NCBI RefSeq assembly: GCF_027533505.1
Contig: NZ_JAPZUB010000069.1
Span: 1-47,806 of the forward strand
Origin: Flavobacterium sp.
Lineage (GTDB): Bacteria > Bacteroidota > Bacteroidia > Flavobacteriales > Flavobacteriaceae
Length of the DNA: 47,806 bases
Direction of reading: 5' to 3'
A program made the translations under genes and the position numbers. The notes below the pieces were generated by a model. That model did no database searches. It was not told the DNA's origin and saw only the letters and a list, made by a program, of their open reading frames with translations. Positions 36,846-45,055 of the stretch are shown piece after piece. Position 1 is the stretch's first letter, and every line of letters begins with the position of its first letter.

Positions 36846-37001
36846 GTTTAGAGTTTTGAGTTTAGAATTTAGATTATAGACTTTAGTCGTTGGACGTTGG
36901 ACATTAGACGTTAGACGTTGGACTTTAGACGTTGGACGTTGGACATTAGACGTTGGACGTTGGACATTAGACGTTGGACGTTGGACGTTGGACGTTGGAT
37001 T
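36846..37001. repeat. Array of about 22 heptanucleotide repeats (TTRGACG type)
   Basis: Consecutive 7-bp units in register, degenerate at the left (GTTTAGA, GTTTTGA, GTTTAGA, ATTTAGA, TTATAGA) and regular at the right (TTGGACG, TTAGACG, TTGGACA). From 36883 to 37001 there are 17 exact-length units. It fills nearly all the space between ettA and the small membrane protein gene. Function unknown. Confidence 0.9.
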
Positions 37002-37045
37002 TTCGGGAGAATTTATAAATTATAATACCCCCATTTAAAATAATC

Positions 37046-37228
37046 TCACACCCGTCCTTTCAACGAGCTAAACACCCATGCATTGGCTAAAAATCCTACC
37101 CCTACTGCGCCAAATCCCCAACCTGCGATTTCGTTATAGCGAAAAACGCCCATTCCAATGAGCAATAACCCCATGATAATCATGATGAGTGTTGCCCAAC
37201 CGAGTACTGTATTTTTATTCATTGCCAT
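37046..37228 (-). CDS. Small two-helix membrane protein, probably the CAL67264 family
   Basis: A 60-residue protein with two hydrophobic segments (about 9-27 and 36-55) and a short basic end (LKGRV). From memory it matches a small flavobacterial membrane family labelled CAL67264; I cannot check that here. The third codon is also ATG, so the real protein may be two residues shorter. Function unknown; it is separated from ettA by the heptad array. Confidence 0.7.
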   Translation of the reverse strand: MAMNKNTVLGWATLIMIIMGLLLIGMGVFRYNEIAGWGFGAVGVGFLANAWVFSSLKGRV

Positions 37229-37272
37229 CGTTTCATTTTATTTTAATCGGAAGGCAAATATCGGAAAAAAAC

Positions 37273-38277
37273 TCAATTGAAAATCGTCACTAACAATTCC
37301 TTTAACAAATCGGCATGACTGATGGAATTGGCCCCTACCCCTTTTCCTTTGGCATCGACTTCACGGAGTTTGGCTATTATCGCCGATACTTTTTTCATCG
37401 GGTAATGGCGTGCAGCCAATTCGTAATCTTTCACAAAATAGGGACTAATGCGCAGCACCTTAGCCACATTCGCCTGACCCTTATCTTTCAACCCATGGTA
37501 TTGCAATACTTGGGTGAAATACGAGAACACCATGGCTGTGGTAACTACCAACGGATTGTCTTTCGAATTTTGAGCAAAATACTGGGCAATGCGGTACGCT
37601 TTTTTCTCATTTCGCTCCCCTATTGCTGTACGCAATTCAAAATTGTTGTAATCTTTGCTAAACCCAATATTTACCTCGATATCGTTGGGAGTCACCACAT
37701 GTCCGGCCGGAAAAATGATTTTTAATTTGTCCAATTCATTGCTTATGCGGCTTAAATCATTCCCCAAAAACTCCACCAACATCGCCGCCGCTTTGGGTTC
37801 GATGCCCAAACCTTTCCCTTTGATTACTCGAGTAATCCATGTAGCGACCTGATTTTCATAAAGTTTTTTACTTTCAAACACCAATCCGTTTTTTTCCAAC
37901 GCTTTGATCACACGCTTGCGCTTATCCAAAGTTTTGTACTTGTAAGCCAAAACCAATACGGTCGTGGGTTGGGGATTTTCGGCGTAGGGTTCTAATTTTT
38001 CTATGGTTCGTGCTAATTCTTGAGCTTCTTTCACAATCACTACTTGGCGTTCGGCCATCATAGGGTATCGTTTGGCTTGTGCCATGACATCTTCAATGGT
38101 CGTATCGCGTCCGTACATCACCATCTGATTGAATCCTTTTTCATCTTCAGTGAGCAAGTGATCTTCGATGTAATTTGTAATAATATCAATGTAATAGGGT
38201 TCTTCCCCCATTAAAAAATAAATTGGGGCTATTGTTCCGCTTTTTATCGCATTGATGATATGTACCGCTTCGTCCAT
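37273..38277 (-). CDS. holA: DNA polymerase III delta subunit
   Basis: The 334-residue protein has the HolA N-terminal domain with IAPIYFLMGEEPYYID, where the clamp loader delta subunit places its P-loop-like region, then the sensor-2-like and C-terminal collar domains. It is part of the clamp loader that opens the beta ring. ATG 38277 (MDEAVHII) is preferred over an in-frame start 19 codons upstream that lies in the divergent gene's promoter. Confidence 0.93.
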   Translation of the reverse strand: MDEAVHIINAIKSGTIAPIYFLMGEEPYYIDIITNYIEDHLLTEDEKGFNQMVMYGRDTTIEDVMAQAKRYPMMAERQVVIVKEAQELARTIEKLEPYAENPQPTTVLVLAYKYKTLDKRKRVIKALEKNGLVFESKKLYENQVATWITRVIKGKGLGIEPKAAAMLVEFLGNDLSRISNELDKLKIIFPAGHVVTPNDIEVNIGFSKDYNNFELRTAIGERNEKKAYRIAQYFAQNSKDNPLVVTTAMVFSYFTQVLQYHGLKDKGQANVAKVLRISPYFVKDYELAARHYPMKKVSAIIAKLREVDAKGKGVGANSISHADLLKELLVTIFN

Positions 38278-38290
38278 AGTTTTTGTCTCC

Positions 38291-38320
38291 TTGGCTTGCG
38301 ATGAAAAAAGTGTACTTTTG
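38291..38320 (+). promoter_or_regulatory. Candidate promoter of the HsdR-N-like gene, leaderless start
   Basis: TTGG at 38291-38294, 18-bp spacer, TACTTTTG at 38313-38320. The ATG at 38325 is only 4 bp past the -7 box, where transcription should begin. Confidence 0.5.
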
Positions 38321-38324
38321 CCTA

Positions 38325-38774
38325 ATGCAAGCACTCAATTTCCCACCGTTTTCCTTTCGCCTCAAAAATAGTGAAAATAAAACGGCAATATTTGACGCTA
38401 TCCGGAAAAAATTTGTAGTCTTAACCCCCGAAGAATGGGTTCGACAACATACTGTTCGGTTTTTGCAAGAGGTTAAAAAAATTCCGATATCGTATATCAA
38501 TGTTGAAAAATCGATTGCACAAAATGGTTTAACTAAACGCTATGATGTGGTTGTTTTTCAGCAAGATGGAGGAATCGCTGTTTTGATCGAATGCAAAGCG
38601 CCCGAGGTAAAAATTACCCAAGCGGTTTTTGATCAAATTGCGCGGTACAACCTCGTTTTGAAGGCCAAGTATTTGATGGTAACCAACGGATTGGAGCATT
38701 ACTTTTGTCAAATGGACTTTGAAGCGCAAACGTATATTTTTCTACCTGATTTACCTGAATTTAATCTTTTGTAG
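38325..38774 (+). CDS. HsdR N-terminal-like protein with PD-(D/E)XK fold
   Basis: The 149-residue protein corresponds only to the N-terminal nuclease domain of type I restriction R subunits (HSDR_N_2 family). The core motif is RYDVVVFQ (Asp) followed, 15 residues on, by IECKAP (ExK), plus a following helix with QIARYN. No helicase domain, HsdM or HsdS gene is nearby, so it is not a restriction system. Function of stand-alone members is unknown; nucleic acid repair or processing is possible. The glycosyltransferase gene starts 3 bp downstream. Confidence 0.85.
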   Translation: MQALNFPPFSFRLKNSENKTAIFDAIRKKFVVLTPEEWVRQHTVRFLQEVKKIPISYINVEKSIAQNGLTKRYDVVVFQQDGGIAVLIECKAPEVKITQAVFDQIARYNLVLKAKYLMVTNGLEHYFCQMDFEAQTYIFLPDLPEFNLL

Positions 38775-38777
38775 TCT

Positions 38778-39767
38778 GTGAAATCAATAGCTGTCGTTGT
38801 TTTAAATTGGAATGGAAAAGCGTTGCTCGAAACGTTTTTACCTTCGGTGGTACAACATTCCGATGAGGCGCAAGTGTACCTCGTAGATAACGCCTCTACC
38901 GATGATTCGGTGTCGTTTGTAAAGGCGACTTTCCCCTCCGTAAAAATCATACAAAATGCAGGAAATTATGGATTTGCACAAGGATACAACGAGGCCTTAC
39001 AACAAGTTGAAGAGCCTATTTATGCCTTAGTGAATTCAGATATTGAAGTAACCGAAAATTGGTTGCAGCCCATCATAACCCATTTTGAGTCCCATCCCCA
39101 TACCGCGATTGCGCAACCCAAATTAATGGATTACAAAAACAAAGCGTTTTTTGAATACGCTGGGGCAGCAGGCGGATTTATTGATCGTTTGGGATATGCC
39201 TATTGCCGTGGACGCGTGTTTGAAACCTTGGAAAAAGACGAGGGACAATACAATCAACCCGCAAAAATCTTTTGGGCTACTGGGGCATGTTTTTTCATTC
39301 GTCGCGATGTCTATCATCATTTGGGTGGACTGGATGCCTCTTTTTTTGCGCATCAAGAGGAGATCGATTTATGTTGGCGTGCGTTTAATCAAGGGTATGA
39401 TTGCTACTACCTTCCCGACTCGGTGGTGTATCATCTGGGGGGCGCAACTTTAAAAACAGGAACTCCGCATAAAACCTTCTTGAATTTTCGGAACTCTTTA
39501 TCAATGATGCTCAAAAATTTACCTGCCCGTACCTTGTTGCCCATCCTTTTTTTACGCTTGGTCTTGGACGGTATAGCCGGAATTCAATTTTTGCTGCAAG
39601 GAAAAGGAGCACACACTTGGGCCATTGTTAAGGCACACTTTTCATTTTATGGAAGAATAAGGGCTACCCTCGCCTTACGAAAGGCACCGCAACGCAAGGA
39701 TTATTATAGATTGCATAGTATTGTTTGGAATTATTTTGTGAAAGGAAAAAAGTATTTTGAACGATAA
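38778..39767 (+). CDS. Family 2 glycosyltransferase
   Basis: The 329-residue protein has a GT-A fold with VVLNWNGKALL at the N terminus, the DXD-like metal motif in LVNSDIEV (about 84-87) and a downstream EEIDLCWRA motif that contains the catalytic base region. It is of the rhamnosyl/dTDP-sugar transferase type (GT2). The predicted start is GTG 38778. It would add a sugar to a lipid or polysaccharide; the acceptor is unknown. It starts immediately after the HsdR-N-like gene, so the two may share a transcript. Confidence 0.87.
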   Translation: MKSIAVVVLNWNGKALLETFLPSVVQHSDEAQVYLVDNASTDDSVSFVKATFPSVKIIQNAGNYGFAQGYNEALQQVEEPIYALVNSDIEVTENWLQPIITHFESHPHTAIAQPKLMDYKNKAFFEYAGAAGGFIDRLGYAYCRGRVFETLEKDEGQYNQPAKIFWATGACFFIRRDVYHHLGGLDASFFAHQEEIDLCWRAFNQGYDCYYLPDSVVYHLGGATLKTGTPHKTFLNFRNSLSMMLKNLPARTLLPILFLRLVLDGIAGIQFLLQGKGAHTWAIVKAHFSFYGRIRATLALRKAPQRKDYYRLHSIVWNYFVKGKKYFER

Positions 39768-39785
39768 TTAACAAATCTTAACCTT

Positions 39786-39822
39786 TTTGTAGTCCTATTT
39801 CACACAACATCCTTTAATTTTG
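39786..39822 (+). promoter_or_regulatory. Candidate promoter of the OmpA lipoprotein gene
   Basis: TTTG at 39786-39789 and TAATTTTG at 39815-39822, spacer 25 bp (slightly long), 22 bp before ATG 39845. Confidence 0.5.
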
Positions 39823-39844
39823 TCAAAAACAAAAAAGATATCCC

Positions 39845-40678
39845 ATGAGAAAAGTATTGTTTCTTTCTTTAGCAGCGTTAACATTAGCTTCTTGCGGCAG
39901 TAAAAAGAAAATTGCCGAATTGGAACAAAAGAACAAAGAATGTCAGGATTTGTTGAATTCTACCACCATGAAGTTGAATCTTTGTTTGACCGAAAAAGAT
40001 GCCTTGAGTCAGCAGAATGAGTACTTGAAAAAGAACAACAGCGACTTGATTAATAGTTCCAAAGAATTAACGATGTTGACCACCAAAGGAGCTGAAAACT
40101 TACAGCGCTCTTTGGAAAGTTTGAAAGAAAAAGACTTAAAAATCAACCGTTTACAAGATGCCTTAACGAAGAAAGATTCCGTGACATTGGCATTAGTAAC
40201 CAGTTTGAAGAAAAATGTAGGTCTTGACGATCAAGATGTGAACATCAGTGTAGAAAAAGGAGTCGTTTTCATCAACATCTCTGATAAAATGTTATTCAAA
40301 AGCGGCAGTTATGTGGTGACCGACAAGGCCAAATCCGTATTGGATAAGGTAGCTAAAGTCATCAACGACAAGCCTGATTTTGAATGTATGGTGGAAGGGC
40401 ACACCGACAATGTTCCTTTTACGGGGAATGCGATATTGCTTGACAACTGGGATTTGAGTGTCAAACGCGCTACAGCCATTGTGCGTGTATTGACCAAAGA
40501 TTTAGGTGTAAATCCGAAGCAAATTATTGCGGCGGGACGTAGTGAATATATTCCTTTGGTTGACAACAATACGGCTGAAAATCGAGCGACCAACCGCAGA
40601 ACACGTATTGTCATTTTACCCAAAATCGACCAGTTCTACGATATGATTGAAAAAGAAATGAAAAACCTAAGCAAGTAA
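39845..40678 (+). CDS. OmpA-family lipoprotein with coiled coil
   Basis: The 277-residue protein has a lipobox (LASC, Cys17), a coiled-coil region (about 22-120) and an OmpA peptidoglycan-binding domain (about 140-270) with the VEGHTDNVPF segment and NRATNRRTRI. It would tie the outer membrane to peptidoglycan. It is monocistronic, with a terminator after the stop. Confidence 0.92.
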   Translation: MRKVLFLSLAALTLASCGSKKKIAELEQKNKECQDLLNSTTMKLNLCLTEKDALSQQNEYLKKNNSDLINSSKELTMLTTKGAENLQRSLESLKEKDLKINRLQDALTKKDSVTLALVTSLKKNVGLDDQDVNISVEKGVVFINISDKMLFKSGSYVVTDKAKSVLDKVAKVINDKPDFECMVEGHTDNVPFTGNAILLDNWDLSVKRATAIVRVLTKDLGVNPKQIIAAGRSEYIPLVDNNTAENRATNRRTRIVILPKIDQFYDMIEKEMKNLSK

Positions 40679-40694
40679 TGGCTTACCAACACTC

Positions 40695-40728
40695 AAAGCG
40701 TCTCCTTATCGAGGCGCTTTTTTTTTAC
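40695..40728. terminator. Intrinsic terminator after the OmpA lipoprotein gene
   Basis: 10-bp stem AAAGCGTCTC/GAGGCGCTTT (one G-T pair) with a 6-nt loop and a T run. Confidence 0.85.
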
Positions 40729-41345
40729 AAAATATCGAGTGAACCCTTGCCTTCACGCACCACAACAGGTTCGTACCCCGACAAATCAATCACGGTAGAG
40801 GGGGTGTTATCGCCATAACCGCCATCAATAACCAAGTCTACATGATTTTGCCATTTTTCAAAAATCAATTCCGGATCGGTGGAATATTCCAATACTTCAT
40901 CTTCATCGTGGATGGAAGTCGAAATAATCGGATTACCTAGGGTATTGACCAGTGAACGAATGATGTTGTTATCGGGGACGCGAATTCCCACCGTTTTTTT
41001 ATTTTTAAAAACTTTAGGCAAATCGTTATTCCCGGGCAAAATAAACGTATAGGGTCCTGGTAAGGCGCGTTTTAGCAACTTAAACGTCGATGTGTCAATT
41101 TGCTTTACATAGTCTGATATATGACTTAAGTCGTAACAAATGAAGGACAAATTCGCTTTTTCCAACTTAATTCCTTTCAGTTTGGCGACCCGCTCCAACG
41201 CTTTGGCATTGGTGATATCGCAGCCCAATCCATAGACCGTATCCGTGGGGTAAATGATGATACCACCGTTGCGCAATACCTCGACGACCTTTTTTAGGGC
41301 CGCTTCGTTGGGATTGTCGTTGTAGATTTTTACAAATTGAGCCAT
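40725..41345 (-). CDS. YciO/YrdC/Sua5-family protein
   Basis: The 206-residue protein has the YrdC fold with IIYPTDTVYGLGCD, and its length and C-terminal segment (PSTVIDLSG...VVVREGKG) match E. coli YciO more closely than TsaC. TsaC makes threonylcarbamoyl-AMP for tRNA t6A; YciO is a paralogue whose role is less clear. It sits 24 bp downstream of the helicase gene on the same strand and likely shares a transcript. TsaE is present in the window, so t6A synthesis is expected, but this may not be its TsaC. Confidence 0.85.
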   Translation of the reverse strand: MAQFVKIYNDNPNEAALKKVVEVLRNGGIIIYPTDTVYGLGCDITNAKALERVAKLKGIKLEKANLSFICYDLSHISDYVKQIDTSTFKLLKRALPGPYTFILPGNNDLPKVFKNKKTVGIRVPDNNIIRSLVNTLGNPIISTSIHDEDEVLEYSTDPELIFEKWQNHVDLVIDGGYGDNTPSTVIDLSGYEPVVVREGKGSLDIL

Positions 41346-41369
41346 CGCTTGGAAATTAGGTAGTTAAAG

Positions 41370-43709
41370 TTAGCCAATTACATCGAGCTTGGCAAAACGC
41401 AAGAGCAGTTTTTTGATCCCGCCTACCTCAAACTTGATTTCGGCTTTTCGGTCGGCTCCTACGCCTTCCAAATTGAGCACCTCCCCTTTCCCGAAGCGTT
41501 CGTGGAGCACGATATTCCCGATCGCAAGTTTACTGTCTCCATGGCCCGATGAAGAAGTGGGAGCACTTGCATTCACAGGCTTTAAGCGACGTATATTGGC
41601 ACTTGGTGTGGGTTCGTCCTCATGCATTCGACGTGGCGGTGTTCCCGAAACGGGTTTTTGCAAACGCAATTTGGATTTATCGACATCGCCAAAAATATCC
41701 ATATCAATCATGGGTTTGTAGCGGTAGCTAGAGGTTTCAGCGGGATTGACAAATTCTAGGTATTGCGGATCGATTTCTTCAATAAAACGCGAGGGTTCGG
41801 CATCGGTAAGTTTTCCCCAACGGTACCGTGATTGGGCATAGGTGAGATAGGCTTGGTGTTCGGCACGGGTGAGCGCCACATAAAACAAACGGCGTTCTTC
41901 TTCAAGTTCGCTTCGGGTATTTAAGCTCAAAGCGCTAGGGAACAAATCTTCCTCCAAACCAACTATGAAAACGTAGGGAAACTCCAGTCCTTTGGCCAAG
42001 TGAATGGTCATTAAGGCCACGCGATCATCGTCGCCGGTATCGTTGTCCAAATCGGTGGCGAGGGCAACATCTTCAAGAAATTCGGCCAAGGCGCCCCGTG
42101 CGCCATCGACTTCTTTTTGCCCTTCGGTAAAATCTTTAATTCCGTTAAGCAATTCTTCGATATTTTCTACCCGAGCGACGCCCTCTGGAGTACCGTCTTT
42201 TTTCAACTCCTGAATCAACCCTGTTTTTTTGGTCACGTGTTCGGCCAAATAGAACGCGTCTTGATTTTCATTGATTATTTGAAAACTTTTAATCATGTTC
42301 ACAAAATCGTGAAGCTTGTTTTTGGTTCCCGCATTCAATTTCAAATCAATTTTGTCAATATGCTCCATCACTTCAAATAGGGAACGCTTGTAATGGTTGG
42401 CCGCAATAGTCAATTTTTCAATCGTCGTATCACCAATACCGCGTGCGGGATAATTGATGACGCGCACCAATGCCTCTTCGTCTTTGGGATTGATAATTAA
42501 GCGAAGGTAACACAACACATCTTTGATTTCTTTGCGTTGGTAAAACGATAGACCGCCATAAATACGGTACGGAATGTCGCGTTTGCGCAAAGCATCTTCA
42601 ATGGCTCGGGATTGTGCATTGGTACGGTATAACACAGCAAACTTCCCATTGGTGAGCTGTTCCCGCATTTTCATTTCAAAAATCTCTCCCGCCACATAAC
42701 GTCCCTCCTCACTATCGGTTAAACTGCGGTGGACTTTTATTTTTGGTCCCAACTCATTGGCCGTCCAAACGACTTTATCCAATTTGGTTTTATTTTTATC
42801 GATAATGGTATTGGCCGCTTCAACGATGTTTTTGGTCGAACGGTAATTTTGCTCCAAGCGGTAGGTTTGCACCCGATCGTAATCTTTTTGGAAATTGAGT
42901 ATATTGTTGATGTTGGCTCCGCGAAAGGCATAGATACTTTGGGCATCATCGCCTACGACACAGATATTTTGAAAGCGATCGGACAATGCGCGTACGATCA
43001 AGTATTGCGAATGGTTGGTATCTTGGTACTCATCGACCATGATGTAGCGAAAACGGTCTTGGTATTTGGCCAACACATCGGGGAACCGGTTAAGCAGTTC
43101 GTTGGTTTTTAACAACAAATCGTCAAAATCCATGGCACCGGCTTTGAAGCAGCGGTCGACATAGTTTTGGTAGATCTCCCCCATCCGCGGGCGTTTGCTC
43201 ATGGCATCGGCTTCTTGTAATTCGGGGTTGTTGAAATAGGCTTTTACCGTGATGAGTGAATTTTTGTACGACGAGATGCGTCCCAAAATTTGTTTGGGTT
43301 TGTAAATATCCTTGTCCAACTGCATCTCTTTGATGATGGCCGAAATCAACCGCACGGCATCTTGAGTATCGTAAATGGTGAAGTTGGACGGGTATCCTAA
43401 TTTATCGGCTTCAATGCGAAGAATTTTAGCAAACACCGAGTGAAATGTTCCCATCCAGAGGTTTTTGGCTTCGTTACTTCCCACGATAGCCGCAATCCGC
43501 GATTTCATTTCACGGGCGGCTTTATTGGTGAAGGTAAGTGCCAAAATATTGAAAGCATCAACACCGTGGTGCATGAGGTAGGCGATACGCATGGTCAGCA
43601 CGCGTGTTTTCCCCGAACCGGCTCCGGCAATCACCATCATGGGACCGTCTTTTTGCAGTACGGGCGCCCGTTGCGCTTCATTTAATTGGTTGAGATACTG
43701 TTCGAGCAT
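41370..43709 (-). CDS. pcrA: UvrD/PcrA-type ATP-dependent DNA helicase
   Basis: The 779-residue superfamily 1 helicase has Walker A GAGSGKT, motif Ia FTNKAAREMK, motif II DEYQDTNHSQ, motif III GDDAQSIYAFRG, motif IV QNYRST, and motif VI VALTRAEHQAY. The C-terminal tail (about 730-779) ends with the PcrA-type tudor-like segment. These helicases act in repair and restrain recombination. Its upstream region contains a heptad array. It is followed by the YciO-like gene 24 bp later. Confidence 0.94.
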   Translation of the reverse strand: MLEQYLNQLNEAQRAPVLQKDGPMMVIAGAGSGKTRVLTMRIAYLMHHGVDAFNILALTFTNKAAREMKSRIAAIVGSNEAKNLWMGTFHSVFAKILRIEADKLGYPSNFTIYDTQDAVRLISAIIKEMQLDKDIYKPKQILGRISSYKNSLITVKAYFNNPELQEADAMSKRPRMGEIYQNYVDRCFKAGAMDFDDLLLKTNELLNRFPDVLAKYQDRFRYIMVDEYQDTNHSQYLIVRALSDRFQNICVVGDDAQSIYAFRGANINNILNFQKDYDRVQTYRLEQNYRSTKNIVEAANTIIDKNKTKLDKVVWTANELGPKIKVHRSLTDSEEGRYVAGEIFEMKMREQLTNGKFAVLYRTNAQSRAIEDALRKRDIPYRIYGGLSFYQRKEIKDVLCYLRLIINPKDEEALVRVINYPARGIGDTTIEKLTIAANHYKRSLFEVMEHIDKIDLKLNAGTKNKLHDFVNMIKSFQIINENQDAFYLAEHVTKKTGLIQELKKDGTPEGVARVENIEELLNGIKDFTEGQKEVDGARGALAEFLEDVALATDLDNDTGDDDRVALMTIHLAKGLEFPYVFIVGLEEDLFPSALSLNTRSELEEERRLFYVALTRAEHQAYLTYAQSRYRWGKLTDAEPSRFIEEIDPQYLEFVNPAETSSYRYKPMIDMDIFGDVDKSKLRLQKPVSGTPPRRMHEDEPTPSANIRRLKPVNASAPTSSSGHGDSKLAIGNIVLHERFGKGEVLNLEGVGADRKAEIKFEVGGIKKLLLRFAKLDVIG

Positions 43710-43959
43710 TTTTTTTAAGCTACTGAGTTACTGAGACGCTAAGCCTCTGAGTTGCGACCCATTTATAAAAAATCCAATAATTTAATTCCAAAATCTTAAA
43801 TTCCAAATTCCAATAGTTAAAATTCCAATAGTTAAAATTCCAAAAGTCACTAATCACTAATAACTAATCACTAATAACTAATCACTAATAACTAATCACT
43901 AATAACTAATCACTAGTCACTAATCACCCCCAAAGTTTCGGGACTAATCACTCTAAAGT
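43710..43959. other. Intergenic region upstream of pcrA, rich in short repeats
   Basis: 250 bp with no gene: GAGTTACTGAGACGC-like sequence near 43724, two copies of a 16-bp repeat around AATTCCAATAGTTAAA (near 43806-43840), and a heptad array (43845-43928). No good promoter consensus is evident. Confidence 0.7.
43845..43928. repeat. Array of 12 heptanucleotide repeats (AATMACT type)
   Basis: Units AGTCACT, then AATCACT alternating with AATAACT, ending AGTCACT and AATCACC, with no indel. The alternation gives a 14-bp super-period. Confidence 0.9.
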
Positions 43960-44481
43960 CTAAATAAAGTCCTTGATTTCGCTCTTCAAAAACTCCAATG
44001 CCAATTGCGAAGCAGATTCGGTTTCCATTAAAGAACTCAAAACTTTCATTCGGTAGTGGTCGGCGTCTTTGATTTCGCTATCGGCAGCTAGGTTGCGGAG
44101 GTTTTGGATAATAGCATTTTTGGCATTGACTACCATCACCCAAGCTTCATCGGAGAGGTAGATTTGTTGCGTTACATTGTGTTCGTATTCTTGCTCGATA
44201 TTTTGAATCAAAAGATTCATATAATCGGCGGTATCGTTGTTGAAAGGCGCCACGCGAATCATGAGTTTGAGCGGATTAATGCGTTCGAGGAACAAGGCCA
44301 TGCGTTCATAGGCTTGGAGGCGAATGGGCAGCGCTTGTTTCTGGTTGTCGCGCAGCAATTGGAATTTGCGGCGATTTTCGTCCAAGTTCACAAACTTTTG
44401 CATCATCAAGTAGGCGATTCCGCCGGTCACTACAGCGGGTAACGTATACATCGCCAATTCAATCCACTTATCGGTTTCCAT
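43960..44481 (-). CDS. Membrane-anchored protein of unknown function
   Basis: The 173-residue protein has one N-terminal hydrophobic segment (about 8-27) and a helical, charged remainder with no recognised catalytic motif. I recall a flavobacterial family of this size listed as DUF7935, but cannot confirm it. It lies upstream of pcrA on the same strand, separated by the repeat region. The gene is convincing by its composition and open frame; function is unknown. Confidence 0.7.
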   Translation of the reverse strand: METDKWIELAMYTLPAVVTGGIAYLMMQKFVNLDENRRKFQLLRDNQKQALPIRLQAYERMALFLERINPLKLMIRVAPFNNDTADYMNLLIQNIEQEYEHNVTQQIYLSDEAWVMVVNAKNAIIQNLRNLAADSEIKDADHYRMKVLSSLMETESASQLALEFLKSEIKDFI

Positions 44482-44578
44482 AACGCGTTTGGGTTTAATT
44501 TTAGTGTTACAAAGAAACGAAATTCTAAGGTTTGGGCAAGGGGGTTTTGCGTTTCTCCCAAAATTATGGAACAGGTTT

Positions 44579-44611
44579 GACGTCGAAAGTCGAAAGTCAT
44601 AAGTCGTAAGT
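44579..44611. repeat. Short heptad stretch (TCGAAAG/TCGTAAG)
   Basis: Units of 7 bp in register (TCGAAAG, TCGAAAG, TCATAAG, TCGTAAG), the same heptad style as the arrays near ettA and pcrA. Confidence 0.7.
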
Positions 44612-44705
44612 CTTTTTAGCGGTCAGCCCCGAAGGGGGGGAATAGTTGGTTTCAAGTTTCAAGTTTAAGGTTTCAGGTTGTGTCCTAAGAAGATGTATTT
44701 TAAAT

Positions 44706-44754
44706 AGTCGTTAGACGTTAGTCGTTAGTCGTTAGACGTTAGTCGTTAGTCAAG
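44706..44754. repeat. Heptad array AGTCGTT/AGACGTT
   Basis: Seven units: AGTCGTT, AGACGTT, AGTCGTT, AGTCGTT, AGACGTT, AGTCGTT and a final AGTCAAG that opens the 57-bp repeat. Core ACGTT/TCGTT matches the array upstream of ettA. Confidence 0.85.
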
Positions 44755-44918
44755 GAGGACATGTTAGCACGCTCATTTATAATTTAAAATACAACATTTA
44801 AAATAGTCAAAGAGGACATGTTAGCACGCTCATTTATAATTTAAAATACAACATTTAAAATAGTCAAAGAGGACATGTTAGCACGCTCATTTATAATTTA
44901 CAATTCAACATTTAAAAC
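44748..44918. repeat. Three tandem 57-bp repeats
   Basis: Copies 44748-44804, 44805-44861 and 44862-44918. Copies 1 and 2 differ at one base (GGAGG versus AGAGG); copy 3 differs by a few bases in its second half. Each has a purine-rich GAGGAC just before ATG and a nine-codon frame (MLARSFII, stop) in copies 1 and 2; copy 3 has lost the stop. Confidence 0.9.
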
Positions 44919-44963
44919 AACTCCAAAGGGGGTCTTTGCTCTTGCTTCTTTGTGTTCGTTTCT

Positions 44964-45055
44964 TTCGGACCTTGTTCGGACGTTCTTCGGGACTTGTTCG
45001 GCAAAATGCCGTTTTTCGGGGGTTTTTCCGAACAAGTTCCGAACAAGTCCCGAAG
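44964..45055. repeat. Compound inverted repeat, possible cruciform or RNA structure
   Basis: Perfect 17-bp arms CTTCGGGACTTGTTCGG (44985-45001) and CCGAACAAGTCCCGAAG (45039-45055), with an inner hairpin CGGCA-AAA-TGCCG (45000-45012) and a duplicated CCGAACAAG in the right arm (45028-45036, 45039-45047). Locally more GC-rich than the rest of the region. Confidence 0.8.

Noticed and set aside
36846..37001. Heptad array considered as a coding or amyloid-type repeat
   Set aside because: No open frame spans it and a 7-bp period shifts frame each unit.
38325..38774. Restriction-modification system
   Set aside because: Only the R-subunit N-terminal fold is present; no helicase, methylase or specificity gene.
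44964..45055. Inverted repeat considered as an intrinsic terminator or an integron attC site
   Set aside because: No T run follows, and the GTTRRRY core and integrase gene of integrons are absent.
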